Virus record (IMG/VR): IMGVR_UViG_3300017742_002445
Coordinates: 1 to 30,176 of that record
Length of the DNA stretch: 30,176 nucleotides
From: a virus
Direction: 5' to 3' (one strand)
In this document: positions 6,203 through 13,379 of the stretch, in pieces
Layout: each line of letters starts with the position of its first letter
How positions within the stretch are numbered: position 1 is the first letter of the stretch
The notes under the pieces: model-generated
Database searches by the model: none
The model's input: only the letters and a program-made list of their open reading frames with translations
Told to the model about the DNA's origin: nothing
Translations under genes and position numbers: made by a program

Positions 6203-7368
6203 GCGACCATATGGATCGATTATTTTTTTATAATTTTCCATTCAAGACGCCTCGGAATCATAGTTGGGCAACTGGCAAATGGACAGAAAGACTGCCTAGT
6301 GATAAGCCTTACGTAATATCAACAGCACACAATAAATTAGATTTATCAACATTAATGAGTCATGCTAAAATTAACAAACTAAAAACAACAGGTGTTGATT
6401 TTTATCTTTATGAAGTGTTAGCATCTTATACATGGAAGCGCGGCGAAAAAGTAAAAAATCGAGCATTCTATAATGAAATAGATTATACTCAAGAAGAACA
6501 CGATAGATTGTATTGTGACGAATTTGACGCAATACAAAAACTTGCAGAACTTCTAGGCATTACAATTAATGTATATACCTGTGATTATAATGTAAATGAA
6601 ATATATAAAAAACAATATAATCGACTTAACTTGTTTTGTTTTGATGTATTTTTGCAAAGTGTTTATAGGCACAAGAAATTTCAATTTCCTTTTATTCCTA
6701 TAGTAAAAAAATTCCACTGTCCTAATTGGAGATATACACCTGCTAGACATGCTATAATGTCCTATCTTGCAAACAAAGAAGGGCATTACAGTTGGTATTT
6801 TAATACTACTGATATCGAATTTATAAAAGTTGATAAAAAATATATGTCTCAGATACACAAAGGCAATAAGATACTAAACGACACAAAGTTTGAAATTGAT
6901 CACAATATTGATAAAACTAACATACACGATGTGTTTTCAGTAAAATATCCAAATAACGATAAAAATCAAGATCCACAATGGGATATGAATTTTTACAATT
7001 CACTACTAGAAAGCTTTGTTGGTATAGTTACAGAAACTAGATTTGCACAACCTACAGGAAATTTAAGTGAAAAAACTATACATACTATACATTGTAAAAG
7101 ACCATTTGTATTAGTTGCTCCTCCATTTACTTTACAATATATGCATAAATTAGGTTACAAAACGTTTGATAAATGGTGGAGTGAGGATTATGATACTACG
7201 ACTGATCATTTCAAAAGAATGGAAAAGATATTCGACATAATTGACTACATTAATTCACTAGATTTGCAAGAAATGCAAAAAATACTTGAAGAAATGGAAG
7301 ATATTTTTTTACATAATTTGCAAGTCATTGATTATTATAAAGAAAATTTTCACCCAATTTTCAGATAA
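6199..7368 (+). CDS. Putative glycosyltransferase-like protein, paralog of the gene at 27082-28320
   Basis: A 389-residue protein without a family I can name with certainty. Two blocks are shared with the gene at 27082-28320 on the other strand: a KFHCPNWRY...RHAIMSYL segment in the middle, and a C-terminal block VTETRFAQPTG-LSEKT...RPF-LVAPP-TLQYM...GYKTF...DYD. The TEK-x-RP-x-PP layout recalls the C-terminal nucleotide-sugar-binding half of GT-B type glycosyltransferases (compare the YVTEK of fucosyltransferases), hence the call. The N-terminal half is diverged. It starts at an ATGA overlap with the 2OG oxygenase-like gene and ends just before a sigma70 promoter, so it closes the cassette. 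An adjacent role with the amidinotransferase in building a modified glycan is inference. Confidence 0.55.
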   Translation: MSDHMDRLFFYNFPFKTPRNHSWATGKWTERLPSDKPYVISTAHNKLDLSTLMSHAKINKLKTTGVDFYLYEVLASYTWKRGEKVKNRAFYNEIDYTQEEHDRLYCDEFDAIQKLAELLGITINVYTCDYNVNEIYKKQYNRLNLFCFDVFLQSVYRHKKFQFPFIPIVKKFHCPNWRYTPARHAIMSYLANKEGHYSWYFNTTDIEFIKVDKKYMSQIHKGNKILNDTKFEIDHNIDKTNIHDVFSVKYPNNDKNQDPQWDMNFYNSLLESFVGIVTETRFAQPTGNLSEKTIHTIHCKRPFVLVAPPFTLQYMHKLGYKTFDKWWSEDYDTTTDHFKRMEKIFDIIDYINSLDLQEMQKILEEMEDIFLHNLQVIDYYKENFHPIFR

Positions 7369-7371
7369 CGG

Positions 7372-7400
7372 TTGACATTTTGCGTAGTGATGCTATAATA
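7372..7400 (+). promoter_or_regulatory. Sigma70 promoter with extended -10, upstream of the MoxR ATPase
   Basis: TTGACA (7372-7377), a 16-base spacer and TGC-TATAAT (7391-7399). The downstream TATGTATAGTTAATAAA and the leader AAGGGCAAAT resemble those after the promoters at 2301 and 8517. It lies in a 66-base gap and should fire early with host polymerase. Confidence 0.88.
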
Positions 7401-7434
7401 TATGTATAGTTAATAAAACATAAGGGCAAATACA

Positions 7435-8520
7435 ATGGAAGCTACATCACGTACAGTATCACCAAACAGTGCTAAGACTAGCATTACTCATGCGCTTAAG
7501 AAAAAGCGTCCGATCTTCTTATGGGGACCTCCAGGCATTGGTAAATCTGAAGTAGTTGAGCAGATTACTAGTACGCTTGGTAATTCACATTTAATTGATA
7601 TTCGGCTATCTCTTTGGGAGCCAACTGATATTAAAGGTATTCCGTACTTTGATAGCAACTCAGGTACAATGGTTTGGGGTGCGCCTAGCGAACTACCTAC
7701 AGAAGAGTTTGCAAAAGCATATGATAACATTGTACTATTCTTAGACGAAATGAATTCGGCGGCGCCAAGTGTACAAGCGGCTGCATACCAGTTAATTCTT
7801 AATCGTCGAGTAGGTCAGTATAAACTTCCAGACAATGTACTAATTGTAGCCGCTGGTAACCGTGATGCCGATAAAGGTGTTACTTATAGGATGCCTGCGC
7901 CGTTAGCTAATCGTTTCATACACTTAGAACTTGCTGTATCATTTGATGATTGGTTTGATTGGGCTGTAAACAACAATATCCATAACGATGTTGTTGGTTT
8001 TTTAACTTTTAGTAAGAAAGACTTATACGACTTTGATCCTAAATCTTCAAGTCGTTCTTTTGCAACTCCTCGTTCATGGACATTTGTGTCCGAACTTATA
8101 GATGATGCATTAGATGATGCTACTACAACTAATCTTGTAAGCGGTGCTGTAGGTGAAGGACTAGCAGTTAAATTTATGGCACACCGGCAACATGCCGCTG
8201 ATATGCCTAACCCAACTGATATCCTTAACGGTAAAGTAAAAGAGCTAAAAAAGAAAGAAATAAGTGCAATGTACTCATTAACTGTGTCATTGTGCTATGA
8301 GCTTAAAGAAGCATCCGACAAGAACGACAAGAAATTTGATGCAAAAGTTAACAATTTCTTACGCTTTGCTATGGATAATTTCGATACTGAATTAGTTGTT
8401 ATGGGCATTAAGCTTGCACTGACACAGTATGCATTACCAATTGATCCTGACGAAGTAGATTGCTTTGACGAGTTCCACGAGCGATTTGGTAAGTACATTA
8501 AAGCGGCACAAAGTTCTTGA
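7435..8520 (+). CDS. MoxR-type AAA+ ATPase
   Basis: An ATP-driven chaperone-like enzyme that usually works with a VWA-domain partner to remodel or activate another protein. The 361 residues show Walker A GPPGIGKS at 31-38, Walker B LFLDE at 101-105 followed by MNSA, a sensor-1-like VAAGNR, and MPAPLANRF with the arginine-finger region, in the order expected for the family. Length is within the MoxR range. It has its own sigma70 promoter, and its stop codon overlaps the -35 of the next promoter, which drives the likely partner at 8574. In T4-like marine phages this pair is recurrent but its target is not known to me. Confidence 0.88.
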   Translation: MEATSRTVSPNSAKTSITHALKKKRPIFLWGPPGIGKSEVVEQITSTLGNSHLIDIRLSLWEPTDIKGIPYFDSNSGTMVWGAPSELPTEEFAKAYDNIVLFLDEMNSAAPSVQAAAYQLILNRRVGQYKLPDNVLIVAAGNRDADKGVTYRMPAPLANRFIHLELAVSFDDWFDWAVNNNIHNDVVGFLTFSKKDLYDFDPKSSSRSFATPRSWTFVSELIDDALDDATTTNLVSGAVGEGLAVKFMAHRQHAADMPNPTDILNGKVKELKKKEISAMYSLTVSLCYELKEASDKNDKKFDAKVNNFLRFAMDNFDTELVVMGIKLALTQYALPIDPDEVDCFDEFHERFGKYIKAAQSS

Positions 8521-8546
8521 CAAATTGGTTAAACTTTGCTATAATA
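8517..8546 (+). promoter_or_regulatory. Sigma70 promoter with extended -10, overlapping the MoxR stop codon
   Basis: TTGACA (8517-8522) begins inside the end of the MoxR gene. A 17-base spacer leads to TGC-TATAAT (8537-8545). CATGTATAG and the AAAGGGCAAAT leader follow, as after the promoter at 7372. This gives the metallopeptidase/VWA gene an independent supply of transcript even though it follows the MoxR gene directly. Confidence 0.88.
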
Positions 8547-8573
8547 CATGTATAGATTGAAAGGGCAAATGAT

Positions 8574-9872
8574 ATGAGTTTAGAAGGCACAAAGACTTGG
8601 ACACCTGATCCAAATATTACTCCAGAACAATTAGATGAAATGCGTGTTGAAGTATACGATCGCATTATTGTTGCTCGTGTTGGCTTACTTCTACGTCATC
8701 CTTTCTTTGGTAATATGGCAACTCGTTTACGTATACTTGCCGCTGACGAGTGGTTACCTACTGCCGCTGTAGACGGCCGTAATTTATACTATAACACACA
8801 ATTCTTTAATGCAATGAATAACAAAGAAATTGAATTTGTTATTGCACACGAAATATTGCATTGTGTGTTTGATCACTTAGGTCGCAGAGGCGACAGAGAT
8901 GCACTCATATACAATATTGCTTCTGATTATATTGTAAACAATACTTGTGTACGAGAACGCATCGGACAAATTCCTAGCATTGTAAGTTGCTATCAAGACT
9001 TCAAATACGAAAACTGGTCTAGTGAAGATGTATATGACGACTTGTTTTCTAAATATGACGAAGAAGAACTTAGACAATTAGGCGAAATGCTTGATGAACA
9101 TCTTGAACTAGATGAAGGTAATGGCGAAGGTCAGCAAGACGGTGGTGAAGATACAAAAGACGCCAACGGACATAACGTAAGCAAAAGTAAGCCTACATAT
9201 TCTAATGATGAGTTACGTAAAATACGTGACGAAATAAAAGAGAATATGCTAAGTGCAGCGCAAAGTGCAGGCGCAGGCAACGTTCCGGCCGGTGTTGATC
9301 GTATGATCAAAGAACTAACAGAACCTAAAATGAACTGGCGCGAAATACTACGTCAGCAAATACAAAGCATAATTAAGAGTGATTTTACGTTTAGTCGTCC
9401 TTCACGTAAGGGCTGGCACACTGGTGCAATATTACCCGGAATGGACAATGACGAAACAATTGATATTTGTATTAGTTTAGATATGAGTGGTTCAATTGGT
9501 AATAAGCAAGCTGCAGACTTTTTAGGTGAAGTAAAAGGCATTATGGACGAATATCAAGACTACAATATTAAAATATGGTGTTTTGATACAAAAGTCTATA
9601 ACGAAGATGACTTTATGGCAGATGACGGACGAGACATTACAGATTACGAAATCTATGGTGGTGGTGGAACTGACTTTGTAGCTAATTGGGAGTATATGAA
9701 AGCAAACGACATTACACCTAAGAAATTTTTAATGTTTACTGACGGTTATGCTTGGGATAGCTGGGGTGATCCAGACTACTGTGATACAGTGTTCCTTATT
9801 CATTCAAATGCAGATAAGAACATACAAGCACCTTTCGGAACAACTGTACATTACGATCAAGAAGCAGCATGA
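8574..9872 (+). CDS. Putative metallopeptidase with C-terminal VWA domain
   Basis: Two-part protein of 432 residues. The N-terminal part (about 20-160) has the zinc-protease signature AHEILHCVFDH with HEILH at 92-96. A low-complexity acidic linker follows (about 165-215, rich in Glu/Gly/Asp). The C-terminal part (about 295-425) is a VWA domain with a MIDAS-like DMSGS (Asp303, Ser305, Ser307), then a Gly-rich GGGGTDF and a FTDGYAWD. This matches the DUF2201-type arrangement of VWA-containing predicted metallopeptidases, which pair with MoxR ATPases such as the one just upstream. The ATG at 8574 is downstream of its own promoter and an AAAGGGC stretch. The ATGA overlap links it to the next gene. 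Substrate unknown. Confidence 0.86.
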   Translation: MSLEGTKTWTPDPNITPEQLDEMRVEVYDRIIVARVGLLLRHPFFGNMATRLRILAADEWLPTAAVDGRNLYYNTQFFNAMNNKEIEFVIAHEILHCVFDHLGRRGDRDALIYNIASDYIVNNTCVRERIGQIPSIVSCYQDFKYENWSSEDVYDDLFSKYDEEELRQLGEMLDEHLELDEGNGEGQQDGGEDTKDANGHNVSKSKPTYSNDELRKIRDEIKENMLSAAQSAGAGNVPAGVDRMIKELTEPKMNWREILRQQIQSIIKSDFTFSRPSRKGWHTGAILPGMDNDETIDICISLDMSGSIGNKQAADFLGEVKGIMDEYQDYNIKIWCFDTKVYNEDDFMADDGRDITDYEIYGGGGTDFVANWEYMKANDITPKKFLMFTDGYAWDSWGDPDYCDTVFLIHSNADKNIQAPFGTTVHYDQEAA

Positions 9873-10159
9873 TAAAAGAAAAAACAGTAAATCCATATGA
9901 AGTATTACAAGCAAGGCGTGTGACGTCAGCACCTCCTCACTTTGAATATATAGATATTCCTCTACGATATAATTTACAAGAAAGCTTAGACAAGTGGATA
10001 CAGAAAGCATGTAAAAAAAGATATTATATCGGTATGAAGCTGAATATAAATTCTAAAACAGTAGCTAGAACTAAAACTACTGATATTACTATTGGATTTG
10101 AAGATTCCAAAGAACTTAGTTATTTCATGTTGGCGTGTCCACATTTGAAGTATAACTAA
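9869..10159 (+). CDS. Hypothetical protein coupled to the metallopeptidase/VWA gene (96 aa)
   Basis: A 96-residue protein translated from the ATGA overlap with the VWA gene. It is basic overall, with a helical centre (LQESLDKWIQKACKKRYYI) and a final beta-like stretch (TTDITIGFEDSKELSYFML). No catalytic motif, signal peptide or membrane helix. The coupling suggests it belongs functionally with the MoxR/VWA module, but I do not recognise the family. Confidence 0.7.
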   Translation: MIKEKTVNPYEVLQARRVTSAPPHFEYIDIPLRYNLQESLDKWIQKACKKRYYIGMKLNINSKTVARTKTTDITIGFEDSKELSYFMLACPHLKYN

Positions 10160-10162
10160 ATA
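10155..10162 (+). promoter_or_regulatory. Probable late promoter, one mismatch (ACTAAATA)
   Basis: One base away from the NATAAATA box, sitting on the stop codon of the previous gene and 39 bases before the next ATG. The following bases (TAAATAATATGCGCATATA) closely match those after the exact box at 25897-25904 read on the - strand (TAAATAATATACGCATATA), which supports a shared promoter type. Confidence 0.45.
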
Positions 10163-10201
10163 ATATGCGCATATATAATAATACATAGGAGAAAAAACAT
10201 T

Positions 10202-10441
10202 ATGAGCGACGACAATTTAACACCTGAAGAAGCAACTACAGCACCTGCTGCAGAAGCAACACAAGGTCCAGATTTAACTGTTAACGATCTTCAGGCATTA
10301 AGAAGTATCATTGACGTTGCTAGTCAACGTGGTGCATTTAAACCGAACGAAATGGTTGCTGTAGGTCAAACGTATCAGAAGTTAGAAACATTTTTAACCG
10401 CAGTAGCACAACAACAAGGCGAGCAGACACCTGCTGCCTAA
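10202..10441 (+). CDS. Small acidic conserved-looking phage protein (79 aa)
   Basis: A 79-residue protein. The first 25 residues are disordered and Ala/Thr/Glu-rich; then comes a helical core (VNDLQALRSIIDVASQRG, GAFKPNEMVAVGQTYQKL) and a Gln/Ala-rich tail. The ATG is preceded by AGGAG. The helical core resembles short proteins seen near structural genes in marine T4-like phages, but I cannot name a family. It lies 9 bases before the next start, with AAGGAG between them, so the two form a transcript. Confidence 0.74.
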   Translation: MSDDNLTPEEATTAPAAEATQGPDLTVNDLQALRSIIDVASQRGAFKPNEMVAVGQTYQKLETFLTAVAQQQGEQTPAA

Positions 10442-10450
10442 GGAGATAAA

Positions 10451-11038
10451 ATGAATAATTTAAAACATGTAGGTAGAATTAAGAGCAATCAACGTAAAGT
10501 AGTCTTAGCATATATGACTGTTCCTAACGAGCCAGATAATTGTATTTGTGTAACTACAGAAAATTTGATGGCCGAAGAACACGATACGTTAATGAAATTA
10601 GTTGAATCTGATTCTGGACAAAATGAAGATGTACTTGCAAACGCCATGGCTAGAACTAGACTGCCAGATGGTAAAATAATGCTTTCATCTTTTCATCAGA
10701 CTGGTAAAATGGTTAAAGTTCCAACTAATCAGGTTGAAATGACTCCTAATACCAAAACAACTATTCCATTAGACGATCTGATTCAAGCTATTGCACAACA
10801 AAAAGGTGTAGGAACAGAAGATTTAGCTAATGTAATGCAGGGTCAACCTGCCGCAACGACACCAGTAACAGAAGCACCACAAACAACAGACGGAGTTTTA
10901 ACAGACGAAGAACTTGCAACACAATATCGATCACAAGCCGATGCGATGTTTAAAGAAGCAAAACGGTTAAGAGAACAAGCAGAAGAGTTAGTTCCTACTA
11001 AGCGTAAAGTTAAAACAAAGACTGAAGAGAGTGCCTGA
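10451..11038 (+). CDS. Conserved-looking phage hypothetical protein (195 aa)
   Basis: A 195-residue protein. The first 95 residues look beta-rich (KHVGRIKSNQRKVVLAYMTVP, then VLANAMARTRLPDGKIML). A disordered Pro/Ala/Thr linker follows near 130-150, then an amphipathic C-terminal helix (YRSQADAMFKEAKRLREQA) ending in a Lys-rich tail. No catalytic motif. The start is supported by AAGGAG 7 bases upstream. The stop overlaps a GTG start. I think related proteins lie beside tail or head genes in marine T4-like phages, but the role is unknown to me. Confidence 0.74.
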   Translation: MNNLKHVGRIKSNQRKVVLAYMTVPNEPDNCICVTTENLMAEEHDTLMKLVESDSGQNEDVLANAMARTRLPDGKIMLSSFHQTGKMVKVPTNQVEMTPNTKTTIPLDDLIQAIAQQKGVGTEDLANVMQGQPAATTPVTEAPQTTDGVLTDEELATQYRSQADAMFKEAKRLREQAEELVPTKRKVKTKTEESA

Positions 11039-11336
11039 TAAATTACCAGATAGTGTTGTAGAACATTGGCCTGAAATTTTCGAAGACATAGAAATAAAGG
11101 CAGTCCCTGTTGAGTATTTAAAGTTTGTCGTTATCCGTTTTATAGACGGTGAAACTTGGGAAATAGATGTTCGTGAACAGACCTCAGAGTCTGGCGTTAG
11201 TGCTGAAGAAATGCTAGAAGAGTTTTTTGACAACTACGACGATAGTATTTTGAGTGTTGAATTCCAATTAGATACTATGAAAATCAAAAAAGATGTACAA
11301 TCACGTACTAAATCTTTCATGAAGAAAAGAAAGTAA
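11031..11336 (+). CDS. Conserved-looking phage hypothetical protein (101 aa, GTG start)
   Basis: A 101-residue protein starting at GTG 11031, which overlaps the previous stop. Sections: a short helical start (LPDSVVEHWPEIFEDIEIK), a beta pair around a DGETWEIDV turn, an acidic helix (AEEMLEEFFDNYDDSI) and a basic C-terminus (RTKSFMKKRK). No active-site motif. Overall form suits a small structural or assembly protein, and the neighbours suggest virion morphogenesis, but this is inference. It ends just before the late promoter of the tail-fibre-like gene. Confidence 0.75.
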   Translation: MPDKLPDSVVEHWPEIFEDIEIKAVPVEYLKFVVIRFIDGETWEIDVREQTSESGVSAEEMLEEFFDNYDDSILSVEFQLDTMKIKKDVQSRTKSFMKKRK

Positions 11337-11348
11337 TATCAGTCTTGT

Positions 11349-11356
11349 GATAAATA
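11349..11356 (+). promoter_or_regulatory. T4-type late promoter box (GATAAATA) for the tail-fibre-like gene
   Basis: Exact NATAAATA box, 29 bases before the ATG at 11386. An AGGAG ribosome binding site lies between it and the start. It drives a structural gene, the classical position for a T4-type late promoter, which is what gives weight to calling the other boxes in the window late promoters. Confidence 0.72.
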
Positions 11357-11385
11357 CATATAATAAATGATTCAGGAGTAATATA

Positions 11386-12789
11386 ATGGCATTACGTCTA
11401 AGACGCGGCACCGACGTTGAACGTCAAACGTTAACACCAGTAGAAGGTGAATTAATATATGTAACTGATACTAAGTCGCTGTACGTAGGCGACGGTACTA
11501 CAACGGGCGGTATTTTAATTGCTGCATCCGGCGAAGTTAGTAATACATTAGCCGGTTTACTAGATACACAAATTATTGGGTTAGCAGACGGCGATTTAAT
11601 AAAATATGATGCAGCTACAGGCGAGTGGATCAACAGTCAATCTGCATTAGAGTTAGAAGACGTACAAGATGTTATCTTTACTGCTACAACTAACGGCGAT
11701 TTAGTACAATATGACGGGTTAAGTTGGGTTAACGTACCAGCTGGACAAATTGTAGGTAATAATGTTGCTGGATTAAACTTATCTGACTTTAACGATGTAT
11801 TTTACACAGGTACTCCTAATGTAGATGATATCCTTATACACGATGGAAACAAATTTACAAACGTTGATATTAGGGAATTTGGTGATAAAGTTTTAAGTAG
11901 AGAAGGCACACATACTATTACTATTGCTGCAGATGATAGTACTATTATGGTAAATCCAAATAATAATCGTTTAACAGGTGATTTACACGGTAGTGTATAT
12001 GATGACTTTGGTAATCTTATTATTGACGAGTTTGCTAAAAGTGCAGTAGTAGATATTAAAGATCCTACTAACACACATATTGTGTTAGATAACTTTACTG
12101 GCGATCTTAGAAGAGGCGAAACAGGTGATGTAATTATCCAAGGTGGCGCGGCTCCAGTATTTATTGGTGACGTTGACGGAAACCTAGCAGGAGACCTATT
12201 TGATCCTAACCTAGTAAAAATACTAGATTCAGGTGATAGAGAAATTACAAATGTTTTACTTACTAACAGTGATCTAAAGGGCGGCAGTATTTTTGCTGAC
12301 GACAGCACTATTATCTTTGATAGTATAAGCGGTAAATTAAATCTAAATGATACTATTGCTGGCGATATAAGAACTAGTGTTCTTGATGATGTATCTAGAT
12401 TAGTTTTAACAAAGGAATCAGATTCTGATCTTTCTGCAAGTTCAGATTTATACGGTCAGTTAAGATTTGACATTGACGATGCAGTTGGTTCAAAACCAGT
12501 AGCGTTTATAGGCGCCGGGCACGATCAAATCATAATTGGTCAAGACAATGGCGGTACTTTTGCAGACGATTCTAAGTTTATTATGTTTAAAGGTAATCAG
12601 CTTGGCGTGGGCACTAAAACACCTACAGCAACATTAGATGTCCGAGGTGCAATTAAGCCCGGAGTTTATGCAGACGATGCAGCACGTGATGCAGCTATTA
12701 CTGCTCCAGTAGCAGGTATGATGGTGTTTAACTCAACAGGCACTAAGTTCCAAGGTTATACTGGCGCAGCTTGGGTAGATTTAAACTAA
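11386..12789 (+). CDS. Tail-fibre-like structural protein with tropism-determinant-like N-terminus
   Basis: A 467-residue beta-rich virion protein, probably a tail fibre or appendage subunit used in host recognition. The N-terminus (LRLRRGT...TPVEGELIY...LYVGDGTTTGG) matches the attachment domain found in Mtd-like and many marine phage fibres. Residues about 45-160 hold about three related units of the form L-x-DV...GDL-x-YDG. The centre has repeated ADDSTI...GDL turns, typical of beta-helical or fibrous repeats. The C-terminus has GVGTKTPTATLDVRG and a GMMVFNSTGTKFQGYTG...WVDLN ending, common on fibre and adhesin tips. A late promoter lies upstream and a terminator 13 bases after the stop. 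Repeats make the exact oligomer and folding class uncertain. No frameshift or variable-region cassette (diversity-generating retroelement) was seen in the window. Confidence 0.82.
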   Translation: MALRLRRGTDVERQTLTPVEGELIYVTDTKSLYVGDGTTTGGILIAASGEVSNTLAGLLDTQIIGLADGDLIKYDAATGEWINSQSALELEDVQDVIFTATTNGDLVQYDGLSWVNVPAGQIVGNNVAGLNLSDFNDVFYTGTPNVDDILIHDGNKFTNVDIREFGDKVLSREGTHTITIAADDSTIMVNPNNNRLTGDLHGSVYDDFGNLIIDEFAKSAVVDIKDPTNTHIVLDNFTGDLRRGETGDVIIQGGAAPVFIGDVDGNLAGDLFDPNLVKILDSGDREITNVLLTNSDLKGGSIFADDSTIIFDSISGKLNLNDTIAGDIRTSVLDDVSRLVLTKESDSDLSASSDLYGQLRFDIDDAVGSKPVAFIGAGHDQIIIGQDNGGTFADDSKFIMFKGNQLGVGTKTPTATLDVRGAIKPGVYADDAARDAAITAPVAGMMVFNSTGTKFQGYTGAAWVDLN

Positions 12790-12801
12790 TATATAAGAGA
12801 T

Positions 12802-12829
12802 AAAAAAAACGCCCAATGGGCGTTTTTTT
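12802..12829. terminator. Bidirectional rho-independent terminator
   Basis: A perfect hairpin, AACGCCC / AAT loop / GGGCGTT, flanked by an A-run on the left and a T-run on the right, so it works on both strands. It separates the + strand tail-fibre gene (stop 12789) from the converging - strand operon (last stop 12848). Confidence 0.93.
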
Positions 12830-12847
12830 ATGACTAAATTTTATGTC

Positions 12848-13120
12848 TTACTTCTTTGCAGCGTCTTCTGCTTTAATTGTAGATTTTAGTTCAGCTATCA
12901 TTTCCTCTGCCATTTCAACAGTACGCATTGCTATCCTATGTGGCGTATTTGGAAACAGGAACGGAAAAAAGGCGTGGATATATCCTGTAATAGGATTTAA
13001 CAACCCCCAAGAAGAAATTTTAATTGCATACCACATATGCTTAAAATAACTACTACGGACTTCTTTGAGATGTTCAGTGTTTACTAACCATCCATATTTG
13101 CCTAAATCTCCAAACTTCAT
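12848..13120 (-). CDS. Small membrane protein, DUF6356-like, second of a tandem pair
   Basis: A 90-residue protein starting at ATG 13120, two bases after the stop of its twin and behind a GAGG ribosome binding site; the longer frame from 13153 would overlap the twin by 32 bases. It shares with the twin a TEHLKEVRSSYFKHM opening, a single hydrophobic segment (WGLLNPITGYIHAFFPFLF) with the I-H-x-FFPF motif, and a C-terminal helix. The C-terminus is longer and ends Lys/Ala-rich. The motif pattern is that of the DUF6356 family, whose function is unknown to me. The pair ends the - strand operon before the terminator. Confidence 0.7.
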   Translation of the reverse strand: MKFGDLGKYGWLVNTEHLKEVRSSYFKHMWYAIKISSWGLLNPITGYIHAFFPFLFPNTPHRIAMRTVEMAEEMIAELKSTIKAEDAAKK

Positions 13121-13121
13121 T

Positions 13122-13340
13122 TTATACCTCGTGATGACTAAATGTTTGCTCAACTAAGCTTGCTAGCTTTTTTGCACAATACATAGATGAATCATTTAGT
13201 AAAAACGGAAAGATTCCGTGAATTGTACTTGTGACAAATACTGCTGCTGACCACGTGATCATATTAAGCCCAATTTTTAGGTGCCCAAAATAAGTTTCGC
13301 CTGCGCCTTCTTTATTTAAATGTGTTGTTAGTGTTGTCAT
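13122..13340 (-). CDS. Small membrane protein, DUF6356-like, first of a tandem pair
   Basis: A 72-residue protein with an HLN-x-EGAGETYFGHLK opening, one hydrophobic span (about 28-50: MITWSAAVFVTSTIHGIFPF) carrying the IHG-x-FPF motif, and a short helical tail. The HL...GETYF-H...IH-x-x-PF pattern matches the DUF6356 family. The ATG is preceded by AAAGGAG, and a late promoter box lies 32 bases upstream. It may insert in the host inner membrane; a role in lysis or virion assembly cannot be told from the sequence. Confidence 0.75.
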   Translation of the reverse strand: MTTLTTHLNKEGAGETYFGHLKIGLNMITWSAAVFVTSTIHGIFPFLLNDSSMYCAKKLASLVEQTFSHHEV

Positions 13341-13371
13341 TGTGTTCTCCTTTATATAACTTGTAAAGTAA

Positions 13372-13379
13372 TATTTATA
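13372..13379 (-). promoter_or_regulatory. T4-type late promoter box (TATAAATA) for the DUF6356-like pair
   Basis: Read on the - strand the bases are TATAAATA, the exact T4 late consensus, with an AAAGGAG ribosome binding site and the ATG at 13340 downstream (31 bases from the box). It sits in a 39-base gap immediately after the methyltransferase stop. Confidence 0.72.

Noticed and set aside
11802-12308. 168-residue - strand frame antisense to the tail-fibre gene
   Set aside because: Shadow of a repetitive fibre gene; the + strand gene has promoter, ribosome binding site and terminator.
11386-12789. Diversity-generating retroelement in the fibre gene (because of the Mtd-like N-terminus)
   Set aside because: No reverse transcriptase and no template repeat were seen in the window, and the C-terminus is a common non-variable fibre ending.
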